From: Allacma fusca
Taxonomy: Eukaryota; Arthropoda; Collembola; Symphypleona; Sminthuridae
Length of the DNA: 64,000 nucleotides
Assembly: GCA_947179485.1 (NCBI GenBank)
Contig: OX359246.1
Span: 28,024,001-28,088,000, forward strand
Reading direction: 5' to 3'
Part shown: one piece after another, positions 45,879 to 59,877 of the stretch
Layout: the number at the start of each line of letters is the position of its first letter
Numbering within the stretch: the first letter of the stretch is position 1
Program-made: the position numbers and the translations under genes
Notes under the pieces: model-generated
Told to the model about the DNA's origin: nothing
Seen by the model: the letters and a program-made list of their open reading frames with translations, nothing else
The model's database searches: none

Positions 45879-47546
45879 TGCTATCTCGCCTTGATTTACG
45901 ATGAAACCTCACGGAAATTAAAGTTTATAAATATTCGGTAAAGTGAAAACGTTGTATAAACTCGACCAGTTAAGTCAACCGTTTAAACACAATTTCCGTT
46001 GTCATATTGGTCTTGTTTAGCTGACTTTCAAAAATACTTCTTCTGCCGTTTAATTTGCAAAATCTTAGTTCAGCTTCCTATTTGATCACCGTTGTAAAAC
46101 TTGGGCAAGATTTCCAGTGTAAACCAAGGCGAGATGGACAAACTGTTTTGTTCTTACAATGAGGAACTTTGATCGAGGTGACTAAACTCAAACCGTTTTT
46201 TATTGCAATCCCCAAGGATTTGAGTTTTTAATGTATTATTTAAATGTAAGAAGCGTGTAGAATACTTTGAGCTAATTTGTCAATGAAATGTAGACTTGGT
46301 GCTCTAAACATATAGGAAGGATGTAGGTTAGGCTCATATATTTGACAGTTAAAATTTAGGCATATATATATATAGCTTTCATCCAAATTTTATGCATAGG
46401 AAGGATATAGGATAGGATGTTGGAACGTTTTTAGTACAGACAAACTTTTATAGGTAATTCCTTTTAAATAACTGTCCTTGCCCTTTGTTCCTGCATAAGC
46501 ATGAGATCGGTTCGGTTTAACACGGTTATCCGACCATCGGTTAACCGAAACCCACGGTTCGGATCAAAACGTCGTAACCGAATTGAAATAGCCGACTGTT
46601 TGGACACGTCGATGCCTAACCGGATATTGGTTTCGGATCGGTTCGGTTTTAAATATGAATTTATCCGTTCTGTTCGGATTAAATAAATGTATCCGCTCGG
46701 TTAAACCGACGGATAACCGATTTTGAATTTCGTTCGTAAAATTGTTAGCAAATCGTAATCGAGAACTTTATTAGCATGTATTTATCGAACAAACGATTAT
46801 TTCATTATGTATCTGCAAAATATTTAGAAAGCACACCGTATGGGCCACAGACAGGCATACAATTGTTTATTAAATCGCAATTATTTCTCAAACCATTGTT
46901 TAATTTTTAGCTTAAATTAAATAACTGCCTTATTACTACAACTATTGTGTCATCAGTGGAAACCCGTCCTAACAGCAGAAACTTCCGTGAGCAATGAGCC
47001 TTCAAAAAAGATGAAAAGCGAGGTTTGGGACCATTTTGGAATTTCGGATTTTGTGCTCCAAGTAAACTGCAAATACCGCCAGACGTAAGATTCCAATTTA
47101 AACAATTGAAATCAATAATAAATATACTTGAATATCATATTTGTTGTCTTATATTTGATGCTTCATGTTGAGAAGACGCAGAATTTTAAGTTTCCTAGAT
47201 GGTAATTTTATATATTAATTTTATGTAATGGTTAAATTATTTGAAATAATTGGTCCGAAAATTTCTCTGACAATTAGAAATTGTAACGTATTAAGCCGAC
47301 TATAATCTTACTGGAGATTTGGTCCTTAGATTTTTAGCTGTCATTTGAAGTTAAAAATAATTAGAATTTTTATACAAAATAGAGTAGTAATTGTTTTAAG
47401 TTAAGACGACATTTTTATTAAAAAAAGATTTTCAGAAAGTATTTTAATAAACATTTATCTGTTTTGAATGAAGTCCTCACTGCTAAAATGTACAATATTG
47501 TTTCGGTTATTCGGATAACCGACAAGCTTTTCGGTTATATGAATAT
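45879..47546. repeat. Non-coding DNA with CGGTTA-rich element fragments
   Basis: No gene is supported. Positions 46505-46740 and 47500-47540 contain many CGGTT, AACCGA and CCGATTT strings, the look of a subterminal repeat region of a non-autonomous DNA element. Another element is inserted into it at 47547. I could not locate matching ends. Confidence 0.5.
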
Positions 47547-48361
47547 TAGGCATTGGCATACCGATATAGCCATACGATATTATCGTCCATATCGTACATT
47601 TTTCGAAACGATAATTTAACAATAATTCTCGTAACCTTTGAACGATATATCGGTCAGTTTCCATATTGTAAATACGTGGTTCAATTCCCCAAATAACGAC
47701 TCACCCCCCCCCTAACATTTTTATGTATATTAACTAATTCAAAACATCATGTCAGTCAGGTCATAATAATACCATGTAAATTCCTGGTTTCCTCAAAACA
47801 TACATATGTAAAAACATACGTTAAACATAAGTGTAACTTCTTTATTTACTCATTGTCAGAACCAGTTTTTCTGTAATTAATACGAAGTTTGTTTCTGCTG
47901 GAATCAAAACATACTTGGTGGAACCTGCGTGATTCCTTATTGTTTTCACCAGTTTCTGAAAAATTAATACCAACTATGCTGTCAGTGTGGTTCAAATATA
48001 CTTGGTTAGCTTAACGTAAATTCTCATTGTCAGTACCAGTTCTCATTCAATTAATACCAACTGTATAGTCTCGGTGTTTCGAATGGGATCAGTAAAAAGA
48101 AAATTTCTTTGGTAATTTTCCGAACAATGCATTTTTGTGGCACTTTTTGTTATAAACAGTAGTAATAAGGTGAGTATTTAATTAGCCATGAATACTTCGG
48201 CAGATTTGGTCGATTATTTTTATATTTTATGTTATTAACCGATGCATTTCAAATTGAAACAAATATCGTTATATCGTCCTTCGATATCGTTATCGTCATT
48301 TTTAGGATCAACGATAACGATATTAACGATATTTAAAAAATGACCGATATGCCAATGCCTA
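47547..48361. mobile_element. Non-autonomous hAT-type element (GATATCG-rich)
   Basis: The inverted ends TAGGCATTGGCATA and TATGCCAATGCCTA are perfect over 12 or more bp except one base, with an 8-bp TSD ATGAATAT (47539-47546 and 48362-48369). It is 815 bp, with CGATAT/CGATAA strings near both ends and no coding frame. Confidence 0.85.
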
Positions 48362-48369
48362 ATGAATAT

Positions 48370-49430
48370 ATAACGGTAATATGCGTCTAGTCAAAGCCCT
48401 AGTTCTAATCTGGGCCTGTTTCACCACCGTTTAAATTATGAAACCGGTATCGACGCTCTTTGACCTCTTGAGGTCAGAATCTTGGAATTTTGAGGTCATA
48501 TCTGGCTGAAATTTTTTTACACGTTATTTAATTTTGATTCTTGCCATTTTTTGAAGTTTTATTGCTAATTTTCACTGTTTCAATTTTTTGTTACCCAATG
48601 AGCCCCCCCCCTCATTTTTTGCTAACTTTGACCCGGGATATCTCCGAATCCCGTCGTCAGATTTGATTGGGACAATTATCAAAAATGATCTACGCATCAA
48701 GGCGCACCCTACAGTAATTGTTTTGTTAAAATCGAACAGAGGGCATTTTCTCGTAAGGATTGTGCGGTGTCCTTTGATATGAAAACAGGGATTTTTAGAT
48801 TGGCTTACCTTATTTGGCTGGGATTTTTCATCTGACAGGGAAATTATTTTTGCCAACGGATTTTGAAAATTTCTAACCTATTTTTCAGTTACAATTTTTG
48901 AAATTGTTGAGGACCTTGTAGGGACATTTAATTCAACATGAAAATTCAGAACTGATTTTTAAGGAGATTTACAAAAAACCGACCCCTGCGTTGCAGTTTC
49001 TGAAAATATGTATAATAAATATAAAACCAAAGAACAAGGTAATTTTATATAAACTTACTTACAGCAGATATAAGTAGAGCGAGCCGAAAAAATTAAAACC
49101 CCTCAAAACCAAAAAAAATCGTCCGTGTAATTCTTGTTGAAATGTTGTTTGAAACTGTAAAACATAGAAAGTAGTAGAAATTAAGTTATTTAATTAACTT
49201 ATTATGTTATTTAACATGAACACATATAGACATTATTGGTGGATATATCATATTCTGTTAATCTGATAACAATAATCTATAACATTCTGGACCAATGTTT
49301 TAATCCAAAACAAATTTTTAAATTTGAATTCTTCAACCCGCAAATCCAATCAATGCGTTTGCAATTGAGCCAGCAAAGTATAGTTTGTCTGTATATACAT
49401 CATCAAACTCCATTTGACCTGCATGTGTAC
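48370..49430. repeat. Non-coding DNA with dispersed repeat copy
   Basis: No gene is seen. Positions 48999-49370 match 30755-31170 in the same orientation with indels. The rest shows nothing recognisable. Confidence 0.5.
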
Positions 49431-50388
49431 CAGTACACCGCACGGGTAGGAAAATTGGAACCGGTACCCGTATCCGTACCCGAAGTGCTGGTATCGCAAT
49501 ATCTGGTATCTATACCCGTACCCATACCCGAGCATCCGGGTACAAATTTTTCATACCCGTACCAGCAATGTAATCTCTAGCCATGTACCTGTTCCCGCAT
49601 TGTACCCGTACCCGAAAAAAACTCGAAAATTGTACCCATACTCGGGTATCTCAGTGTCGTACCTGTAATCGTATTCGGGTACTTTATATCCAGATTTTTC
49701 TAAATGTAGTACGTAGTACGTTATGTATAATAATGTATGACACCTTTTAGTGTGTAATTTTTACTAGCTAGAGCAGTACTTGATATTGTGTATTTTCATT
49801 GAAGAGTAGAATAACTAGAAGCGCCTTTGATTAATGATAAAATTAACTTACATACTTGCAGATCCATCAAAATATTACCAACCGTACAAAATTTCGGTGA
49901 ATCCTATTCTCCACTTCTATTTTGTTATTCTTTCTCGTTTGTGTTTATTTAATTATACTTTCTAAAAGACTATATTTTAGCTACACAGCCTAAAATATAT
50001 TTACTGTATGTTGTAAGGTTAAAAGGGTATTAACACTAACCTATATGTATTCAGAAACACTAAAAATACGGACAGAAGTTTCCAACGTACGGGCATGATG
50101 GCATACAACTCATCAAAACGTTTAAATTCTCAGCGTATCCAAATACTCGGGTACAATGATCGTGGGTACCAGTAAATCACCCCATTATACCCGTACCCGG
50201 TGGGTATATACCCATTTTGAAATCCTTGTACCCGTACCCATACCCGTATCCGTACCTGAAATTTTGAGCCGACCAAAGTGTACCCGGGTTGTACCCGAAA
50301 TTGATCGGGTGCACAAAATCGGTACCTGGGTAGTACCTATACCCGTACCCGTTTACCCGAGTATTACCCATACCCGTGCCGAACACTG
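49431..50388. mobile_element. Non-autonomous hAT-type element (TACCCG-rich)
   Basis: The inverted ends CAGTACACCGCACGGGTA and TACCCGTGCCGAACACTG match at 13 of 18 positions, flanked by a perfect 8-bp TSD ATGTGTAC (49423-49430 and 50389-50396). The outer 250 bp at each side are filled with TACCCG repeats, which create spurious Tyr/Gly- and Val/Pro-rich reading frames. No transposase. Confidence 0.85.
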
Positions 50389-50399
50389 ATGTGTACTCC

Positions 50400-52219
50400 A
50401 ATAAGGGCAGCTAGTAAGTAGAGTTTCTACGTGAAACGTGTGTTCGCTATTTAATTAATATTGTTAATAGTATATATAATGGTTAGACGATTACTGACAG
50501 TTTCCATATATATTGCGCTTCGTTTACTCAGGGGACCAAACATTGCTCTTAAAGATTTCTGGGGGTATGCTACAATTGAATTGTGCAAGAATCTTTCGCC
50601 ATTGTCTGGCTATTGTGTTGTCACAATGCGACACTGTAGCATACGTACCAGCAATTTAAAGAAATGTCTCAGCAACCATGGTTTACTACCATGTTCACAC
50701 ATAAGAAACATAATACATATAGTAAACTGCATAATTTCATATGTTTGATGAAAATATTTACTTTTCCACCAGGTATTACTTCAACGATTGATTAATTTTC
50801 CAAGTGTTTTATTCTGTTGATTTTGATTTTTTTATCCTTACAAACCACATTTCCTTGTAACAACACGACCAAGGAAGGTTGAGGGGTGGCAAATAATTTT
50901 AAACGCTTCATTCTTTGTTATAAAGAAGGAAAGTATTTTTGATCAAATTGTCCTTTTGGAGGAATGAAGTCACGGCATTTCATTTGGACATCGAACATGT
51001 CGAGATCGGACTGCTAGAAGTGTAATTCCAAAATAATCATGTTTAATATGTACATGGAAGGTGCTACAGAACATTCGCTTACCCATCACACGAACCAAAA
51101 GAGAAATCATGTTTTATAACAAATTTATTCTCTAGTCATTAGGCATGAAATTGTTGTTTATTTTTAAACTATCGTTGATAACGTTATCATTTAGGCAAGA
51201 ATTAAAAAACCATTATATCGTAAAAACATAAAGACTACTACTATGCTACACAAAACCATTCAAGTATGTTTTAGAGTATGTTACATAGTTCCATTACATT
51301 GACTTGAGAAACTTGTTGTCAGAAGAGTAGGCAGCTGCGAACATTGAGTTGTTGAATCAGAATTTTAAATTCCGAGAATGCTAGCGCTGAAAATGCAGTC
51401 GCTGCCCCTGTGAGAATTTTCCATCCAGTATTTTTTCAATGCTCTATGTATGTAAATGAGATATTGATTTTGCTCTTATTGTCCTTACCAAAATAAACCT
51501 TATCTTAACCTGATCTGAAGACTTCGAGAAAAACATTAGGATACGTAATTCCTGCATATTATATAAAATCGTTTCCTAACATGTTCTTCAAGAGTTTCAA
51601 AATGACTAGAAACCGGTAAAGCTACTGGTTTGAAATCACTGGAAAATTCCTCCAGGTCAAAATCTGCCATTACAAGTTGTTGCAAATGGTATAATTGTAA
51701 CAGCAAGCTATTTTGAGCTTTTCGTGGATATGAAATTGAAGTCATAATCACCTGGTTTATACTGGAGCTGATAATTTTGTATTTTAAACTAACAATACGT
51801 CACTATTGTTACTGAATAATTACCCAAGTCAAGTTAATGATCCGAATGAAAAAATAACTGTTACATCAGGCGAGTTGTTTTCTCTGCAGCGTGTCAGATA
51901 TATATTTGTACGTGTAATATACGTAGACAGTGTAGTAAAACCATTTGAATTCAAGCTGTACAAACACAAAGACTATACACAAAATAATTTAAGGGTAACT
52001 ACGTTTACCTTCAATTATTGCTAAAAATAAACAGTCAACCCTTGAAACCAATGTAAATGATTGTATATATGTAATTATATTGTAGATTCAGTTCTTTGTT
52101 TCCTTGAATTTTCCCTCAATAACATAACAATACATACCAGCTTGTGAGTAATTTTCATATTTTATGCAGCATGTTTTTCAATGGAAACGATTAAAGTCCA
52201 TATTTATCAATTTTTGAGG
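50400..52219. other. No gene seen; last 300 bp are duplicated IR upstream DNA
   Basis: Short frames only. From about 51910 the sequence resembles the upstream region of the intact IR gene (27770-28070), so the tandem duplication included this DNA. Confidence 0.5.
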
Positions 52220-52773
52220 TACATCTATTGTACTCATTTTAAAAGTTGGGCATTGATCAGGGAACGCCTAGAATAATACAAATATCCCAGAGGCTGAACC
52301 AATACACGTGCCATAAATATTAATATTTAACTTTTAACTACAACTTAATAACTTAGTTTTATCTTTTCACTATGCTGTCAACGGCTTGTATTCAGTGTCA
52401 GATGAGACACTAATGAAATGAGGGCCGGCACAAAATTTATCGTATTTGCCAGGCTCTTACTCTCATTAGCATTTGTAAATACAACGATCTCATCTACATT
52501 AACAAAAAACTTGATTCCTTTCTTAAATTCATTTCGGCTTTCACTACTCCCACATTGCCATTGCATTAATATTGTACTGCCATTTCCTGAAATCAACATT
52601 GCAAAACTGCAGAACCAGTTACAAATACCTGCAACATTTCTCCTACACTCGCTAAGAAAATACAACAAATTTCAAATATCAACTCCGAAATATACACTGG
52701 GATGCACATTGTTTATACAGAATATCGCCAAGAAAACGCCGAATCCAAATGACATCAGAAATTGTGATATTGT

Positions 52774-54473
52774 CAGGGATGTCAATTTCCAATTTTGTGA
52801 TTACAATTAACGATTAACGATTACTTCGAAAACAAAATGAATTTATAATTACAATTAATGATTAATGGGCTTATAACTAATAATTAATAATTACAATTAA
52901 CGATTACTTTGAAAATATTATTCACTGATGATTACAATTAACGATTACTTTAAAAATAATTTTCATTGTTGATTACAATTAACGATTACTTTAGAAATAA
53001 TTTTCACTGATGATTACAATTAACGATTACTTTGAAAATATTATTCACTGATGATTACAATTAACGATTACTTTAAAAATAATTTTCATTGTTGATTACA
53101 ATTAACGATTACTTTAGAAATAATTTTCACTGATGATTGCAATTAACGATTACTTCGAAAATAATTTTCATTGATGATTACAATTAACGATTACTTTAAA
53201 AATAATTTTCATTGATGATTGCAATTAACGATTATTTTGAAAATTAATTAATTGAGGATTGTAATTAACGATTATCTTTTAACAAAATATTTAATTGTCG
53301 ATTACAATTATTAATGTTTATTTTTTTAAACATTTAATTGTCGATTATAATTATTGTTTATTTTTTTAACATTTAATTGTCGATTACAATTATTGTTATT
53401 TTTTTTTAACATTTAATTGTCGATTACAATTATTGTTAATTTTTTTAACATTTAATTGTCGATTACAATTATTGTTAATTTTTTTAAACATTTAATTGTC
53501 GATTACAATTATTGTTCAATCAATCAAGGCCTGTTCGGCCAGTTTATTGCATTTACTCGGGCTTACCCATAATGCATTACATAGATACAAATTTTTGAAT
53601 GCATGAAATTAGGAAGAAGGCTAGTTGTTTACCCAGATTCACGTCGGCGTTACAAATATTACGAAGGACTAGTCTCTTGAGATGTGTGAAAAGTACTTAG
53701 TTCTAATATCACATAAGTACTTGCAGTCATACAGAATGTGCTCAATGTCATAAAGTGTAGGTGGGTCACACAGCTAACAAAATTCTTCATTAAATATAAT
53801 ACAGTTCATTCGATAGATTAGCCTACTGCTGTTGAGTCGAAACTGGCACAGTAGGGCTTTGAGTGACAATGGAATGTGGGTATTTAGATACTGCTTGCAT
53901 TTATCATTTTAATAAGCTAACTTGTGCAAAGGGTGAGACGAGGAGTTCAGGATTCTGTTCATGTCGTGTAAACTGCTCTGATCGTGAACAGAGTGTATTA
54001 TATCCTTTATATTATCAGCCAGATACACCGGACACTGCTTAGTAAAAACTTCTTCGAACCCTAGATTGCTTAGAATTTTGGAGACGTCGCCAGCCCGATA
54101 ATTGATGATTACAATTGATAATTGATTTTTGAAAACGGCTAATTGATGATTACAATTGATAATTGATTTTTGAAAACGACTAATTGATGATTACAATTGA
54201 TAATTGATTTTTGAAAACGGTAAATTGATGATTACAATTGATGATTGATTTTTGAAAAAGGTTAATTGATGATTACAATTGATGATTGATTTTTGGAAAG
54301 GGTTAATTGATGATTACAATTGATGATTGATTTTTGCAAAAAGGTTAATTGATGATTACAATTGATGAATATTTCAAAAAATCCAAGCTTACTAAATTAA
54401 CGATTGATGATTAATAATTAGTAATCATTAATCGTTAATCATTAATCGTGATTATTAATCGTTGACATCCCTG
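52774..54473. mobile_element. 1.7-kb non-autonomous hAT element in the IR pseudogene
   Basis: The inverted ends CAGGGATGTCAA and TTGACATCCCTG are perfect, with an 8-bp TSD GATATTGT (52766-52773 and 54474-54481). The left arm (52800-53510) is a run of diverged repeats of GATTACAATTAACGATTACT, and the right arm (54100-54430) repeats AATTGATGATTACAATTGAT about six times. In the middle is an unrelated LINE fragment (about 53515-54095). No transposase. Confidence 0.9.
53515..54095 (-). mobile_element. LINE 3' coding fragment nested in the hAT element
   Basis: On the minus strand, a reading near 53790-53680 contains LCDPPTLYDIEHILYDCKYL, the C-x2-C ... E-H ... C pattern found at the C-terminus of non-LTR retrotransposon ORF2 proteins. 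The block differs sharply in composition from both AT-rich arms. The rest of ORF2 is absent. Confidence 0.5.
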
Positions 54474-56272
54474 GATATTGTAAATGTTTATTTCATTTTT
54501 CTAATCGCAGAAACTTCATCACCATCTTCTTTAATCCGCGATAAGATAAAGATAATTTCAAATTTGGCTCGTATGTTTTCAAAAGTTATTTTTCTCTTCT
54601 CATCTGGAACCAATACGCAAGCCTTTGAGCTGTCCGCACTAAAATTGACGGATTTTCAAAAAATATATGCTTTTCAAAATCGCCTAAACGATACCAGTAT
54701 TACAACACGCAATATAAACAGATCATTCAAGATCAATTTAGAATCAGAATAAGTTGTAGTTCTAGTATGCGCTGCATGCGTTCCTGCAAATAACAACTCA
54801 AGTAAACAGTCACCACTGGCCACCGTCTTTATGGAGTTCATTTCTTTTGTTAACGCCACACCGAAATACCAAACCGTATTGGATAAATTGGGTGGGGAAA
54901 ACTGGAAGCTACCTTTGGTAGATGGCACGGCGGTATTTTCCATGCCTTTGATCCTTGTCGACCATGTAACGGATTTCCACGCGACAAATTTGATTCATCT
55001 ACTTGGGTTGATCTTCGTCACCGCACTCCCAAGGACAGTGGAGTTTAGCTCAGTTCTTCAATTGTGTCATCCCTTTAGTATTGAAGTGTGGATATTGGCA
55101 CTGATATTTGTGATATCTGTTTATGTTGTTCTAGAAATAATATTTTATTTTGAAAATCAGCTAAACATTTCCGGTCAGGTTAGCATTAGTTATACGAAGT
55201 TCTGTGACGATGGACATTCTTTTCCATTCAATCGGTTTATCACATGTGTAAGGCTACTTCAGCCCTTTCTAGATCAATCCGTTCCTGCACAAATGTTTTT
55301 GCGTTCTGAACGCTATGTTTGTGGTCGAGTAATACTTGGAGTATGGCTACTTCTTTTAATAGTACTCGGAACAGGGTATAAAACCAAACTTCTGGAAACA
55401 GTTGTCCTCCCTTATTATATAAACCCTCCAACAACGTTCAGTGAACTGGCACGATCCAATTACAAAATTGGGATTTTATCGTACCCAAAACTTGACTATG
55501 ATTTGAACCAATCAAACAGTAGCATAACTAAGGTCATACAAAGAAGATACCGAGAGTATGACATCGGGGTTCCTGATGTATGTTTGCATCTATTGTTTTG
55601 TAGACAATTGATGTTTCCTCTACTTTTAAAACTAAAATACAACATTACTATAGTTATGAATTGTTTTTCCAAGTGTTAATATATGCTTTCTCTTTTGTAA
55701 TATCTGATAGTGCTATCAACAGGTTTTCGAAGAAAACATGGCATGCATGGGTTCCACCTTTTCATTTGATTTCTTTGGCATCACTTACATGACAGATGTG
55801 AGAAAACAAATGCTTTCACAAGAATCAAAGGACACCCTATTTAATGAATTATTGACGGTCGGTATAAGCAAACTGCATTCGCATCTTATTGGTGAGTCTC
55901 AAATTGCTAAGTAAGCGTTAAATTAGAACAACTACAATTTTGTTTTGTCTGAATTTAGAGCCCTTTAACTTCGTCAGTTCTGGGATGGTGTCTGGGGGTA
56001 TTTTCGAAACCTACTGGAATCCTAAATTAAAACAGCAAAATATGGCTAAGGGTCAGCAGTATGCACAGCAGCATGTGAAAACGCTCAAATTTTACAATGG
56101 AAAAGGCCATGAGAAGCTATTTAAGAGGCAAATCGTTCAATTGTCGTACAGATTGCTTATTTACGGTCTGTTGATTTCACTTCTCGTGAACGTGTTGGAG
56201 CTGGGAATTTTCTATCGAATGAGTAATTATTGCAGCATTATTCACTTTACTTCAGTTCTTGTTAGACAGTGA

Positions 56273-57261
56273 TTTTCCTGTACAGTGGTTTCCTCTTTTG
56301 CAGCATTCCATTTATATTACCATGCTTAAAATTATAATAATATAATTAAATATAGTTAAATTTTAAACTAAAATTTATCCGCTTTAAATTTTTAGATCGT
56401 CCATTATATATGGAAGTACGAACAACAAAATCTACATTACGAGCGGTGTAACCTTAATTGACAGTGTATACAATACAATCAAATTTAACGGGTGGTAACA
56501 CGTATTACTGAATACATTTAAGTAAATTGTTTTGCAATTCCATATAATGTCGTTCGTACGGAATGTGCATATGTGAGATATACATATGTAGTATTCTTAA
56601 AGCTCCGCTCCACCAGGAGCATCGAGATTTGCTTGCATATGTACACTTAACATACCTTATATGTATATGCAGGATCACAAAATATATTTTGAAAATTCTA
56701 GTGATACAATTTAAAAACAAAATAAATTATTATTTGCATGCAGTCGTGATTGTGTTGATTCCGTTTATTTGCACGTTTTGAAAGACCTCACGTCTTTCGG
56801 GGCTTAACGGCCCAGACTTCCAGGTTTGTTTGAGCTGTCAATTGTCTGGAATAGTATAATACTATAATATATTAGAAGTATTTAAAGATATACCTCACGG
56901 CAGCTTTCCTTTCTCCAATCGATTCTTTTAAACGGGGAGAATTTGTTATTCAGCATTCCATAATGTTGTCGTCCAATATTGTTAAGTACGTCCTGAATAT
57001 ATTAAAAGTCCCGATATTGTTACTTAATTATGAATCCACACAAGTTCAGTAACTTAAATTAATTATTTGTGGAATGCACATCTTATTTAATACAAAAATG
57101 TAATCATTTATAACTAAATGTCAGACTTTTGTGTACGCAGGCGTTTATCGATACATAGAACTTTTAAATCCTTTAAACCGGGGCTAGCATATATTTTGAA
57201 ACCAGGCGTCAACGCAGGTTACAATTATGAACGTTTTGCATGCAATTTTGGAACCCCAAAT
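56273..57261. other. No gene seen
   Basis: AT-rich DNA. A short fragment resembling the end of the pogo-type MITE (ACAGTGGTTTCCTCTTTT) lies at about 56283. Nothing else is recognised. Confidence 0.4.
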
Positions 57262-57857
57262 CAGTGCTGTTTCAAGTAGACCAACGCAATGTTTCAAGTC
57301 GGGGTCAAGTTTGGATCATGGTCAAGTTAAAAATATTCAAAACTTAAGCATTCAGTTCTTGGTTAGGAAGTGTGTAAACTTGACCATGATAATGGAAGTC
57401 AAGTAAGCGCCATGGTCAATAAGCTGGAGAATATCACTTAAGTGTCAATTCATGCTCATGGTAAAGTCTCATAATGTAAACACTGGATTTCAGTTAACAT
57501 TTTATTGCATTTTTAGTTTGCTAATGATTATCTTAAATACTACTACAATTTTGAGAATAAGTGAAAACAGAAGATATTGAATCAGTTTGAGCATATACAC
57601 ATGAGCATATACACATGAACATGTACTATATATATATATAGGTTCGGGTGAAGTCATGGTCAAGTTAGAAGTAGTTTGGGTTGCAAATCATCATGGTCGA
57701 GTGAAGAAAGTACTGGACTACTTGACCATACAGTTTTAAGTAATAACATGAATATGAATCACCATCGAACAAGATTATGTGAAAATATACTTGACTTTCA
57801 TGGTAAAGTAAAGTTCATTGTCAAGTCTGAAATTTAATTGACTTGAGCGCAGCACTT
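57262..57857. mobile_element. Probable hAT-type MITE (CAAGT/CATGGTCAAGT-rich)
   Basis: The imperfect inverted ends are CAGTGCTGTTTCAAGT and ACTTGAGCGCAGCACTT. The candidate 8-bp TSD is imperfect (CCCCAAAT / TTCCAAAT). The interior repeats ATGGTCAAGT and its complement near both ends. The CAAGT-rich block at 62170-62430 may be a relative. Confidence 0.5.
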
Positions 57858-58755
57858 TTCCAAATGTTGCAATGATGGATGAAAATACATTAAAAATATT
57901 CCTAGTTAATTCCTTTCAAATATCGGCTCTTCCTCAACATCCCTGTATGGATACCACGGGGGTTTGGAATTGATTATTAACCCGAAATTAAATTAATCGC
58001 GGATTGAAATGTTTTTTAATAAATTTTCAATCCAATTCCTAATCTTAAGAGTTGCTAACTTGAAACTAATTCTAATTCCTCAAGCCCGGCTCAATCAATT
58101 ATTTTAAATCCGTAATCCTATTCTAATTTAGTTCCACTCTAAGAATCAACCCTAATCCAAATTTGCTGTATTCTATGTATAAATCAATTCATAACCCTAA
58201 TTCAATTATTCAGAAACAATGTAGTCAATCTCCAGTCATATATAAAAACAAATAACTCCACAATTCACTGCGGTTAGTAGTGTGGATTATGAATTAGAGT
58301 GTTGTGCTGCCAGTATGTTTATATTATACTAGTGACCCTGTATTTTAAACTTGTAATATTTTAAGCCTATCGATATTGTATTGAACTTAGCTGTTGTATC
58401 ACTGTTTGTTCCTGTAAAGTCACCGTTTTCAAGTACGACGTATCACACGACGTCATATTTTCCAGAAACATGTATGATTAATATCAAACCAATTATTAAA
58501 GCCGTTTAGTATGTACTTACAGATACAACAGGAGTAAACCGAATAAAAACGCCTTCCCGTCAGCGTTTCAAGTTTTAGTTAAATAAAAGTATATTACGGA
58601 CGCGAAATCAAAACATTTCAAAAAAGTTGATAGATTTAATATTGGACATCCTGATGACAGTTGCCATAAGTACAGTGAATCCACATCTTGTTGTAACTTT
58701 TAATATAAACTATAATCTACTAGCATACACAGCCATCGGTTTCGTTATTTTAAAC
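57858..58755. other. No gene seen
   Basis: AT-rich sequence with AATTAATC/CAATCC-like simple stretches at 57960-58210. No feature is supported. Confidence 0.4.
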
Positions 58756-59877
58756 CAGGGTGGCTTGATTTAAATCACGTTGATTTAAATCTTGATTTAA
58801 ATCAAGATTTAAATCACTTGATTTTTTCCAAATAAATCATTGATTTAAATCAAAATTGACTCTTCAACTTTTGCGGTTAGTTAAAATTTAATTTTACGTC
58901 TCCAAACGTTGTAAAACGTGCATTTTTTTGTTTTTACAAATTTTTGGTGTAAAACCATTTTGGATTTTGATAATTTTCAGGATAATTTGGGCACGTTGAC
59001 ATATTGATTATCTGTCAAGCTGTCAAAGTGCCATAAAATTTGGATATGAGTGAGTTTTGAAGTATTGTATAATAATAGAGCTTCTGCTGGGGACAATTAT
59101 GCCCCACAGAAGATTCCGCCTCGTTTCAAAATCCAGGGACAAAAATGAGTATCCCAATCCCGTCCTGAAATAACACGGAGACAATATTTACATCCCGAAA
59201 ATGTCTCGTCCTTAACAGAAACTCAGTAACTACAAAAACATCCCAATATCCAATCTTTCTAAAAGAGTACCGTTTAAAGTGGCAAGATTTGACTGAATTT
59301 TGCATTTTTTAAATGTTACTCTTGTACGGAGAGATATTCACACTTGTTTAAACGGTATATTCCCAATTTGCAAATAATTTTTCTGTCCCAACATACTCTA
59401 CCATCCCATCCCGAAACACTGTATATGCACACACTGCACATTTTATATAATTACATATAAATATATTTATGTATACATAAATCAATAAAAATCCAAATGA
59501 GACAGCTGTTATCTGTCCTACACAGCGTTTGGCTTCAAAGACAACTTAATTCCGAATTGTTACCATATAAAAAATACTGTTGATCTTTGGAATTGGCATT
59601 TAACCAGCTTTTTATTTCATATTAGGTAGCTGACTTGCCTTTGTAATTTTCTCTCAACACGTCATTTGATTGATTGTTCAAGTTTCATTGGTGTCAACAG
59701 TGCACAATATTATTAGGAAAATTAAAATCCAAAAATTTGTATGGACATTCTATCGTACTATAAAATTTTGAATTTAAATCATAAAATATTGATTTAAATC
59801 AAAAAAATCCGATTTAAATCAAATAAATCTGATTTATTTGATTTTTTTCAAAAAAATCAAAAAAATCAGCAACCCTG
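58756..59877. mobile_element. Non-autonomous hAT element (GATTTAAATCA-rich)
   Basis: The ends CAGGGTGGCTTGATTTAAAT and AATCAGCAACCCTG are inverted, with a perfect 8-bp TSD TTTTAAAC (58748-58755 and 59878-59885). Subterminal regions at both sides repeat TTGATTTAAATCA. It is 1122 bp with no transposase. Confidence 0.88.

Larger units (their letters stand above)
52418..56272 (+). pseudogene. IR-like pseudogene B, split by a hAT element
   Basis: It is collinear with the intact gene at 28277-30369. Part one of exon 1 (52418-52773) ends at the hAT insertion 52774-54473; the frame resumes at 54482 once one copy of the 8-bp TSD is removed. A TAA at 54750-54752 interrupts it again. The remainder (54753-55578) keeps TM1 (IEVWILALIFVISVYVVLEI), TM2 and TTFSELARSNYKIG. 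The exon 1 donor is GTATGT in place of GTAAGT. Exon 2 (about 55713-55892) and exon 3 (from 55960, after TTTAG) with TM3 remain open. So the C-terminal two thirds are well kept, and loss is recent. Confidence 0.8.

Noticed and set aside
46501..46686. Arg-rich reading frame
   Set aside because: It comes from CGGTT/AACCG repeats of a DNA element.
49350..50401. Tyr/Gly- and Val/Pro-rich reading frames on both strands
   Set aside because: They are by-products of TACCCG repeats in the hAT element at 49431-50388.
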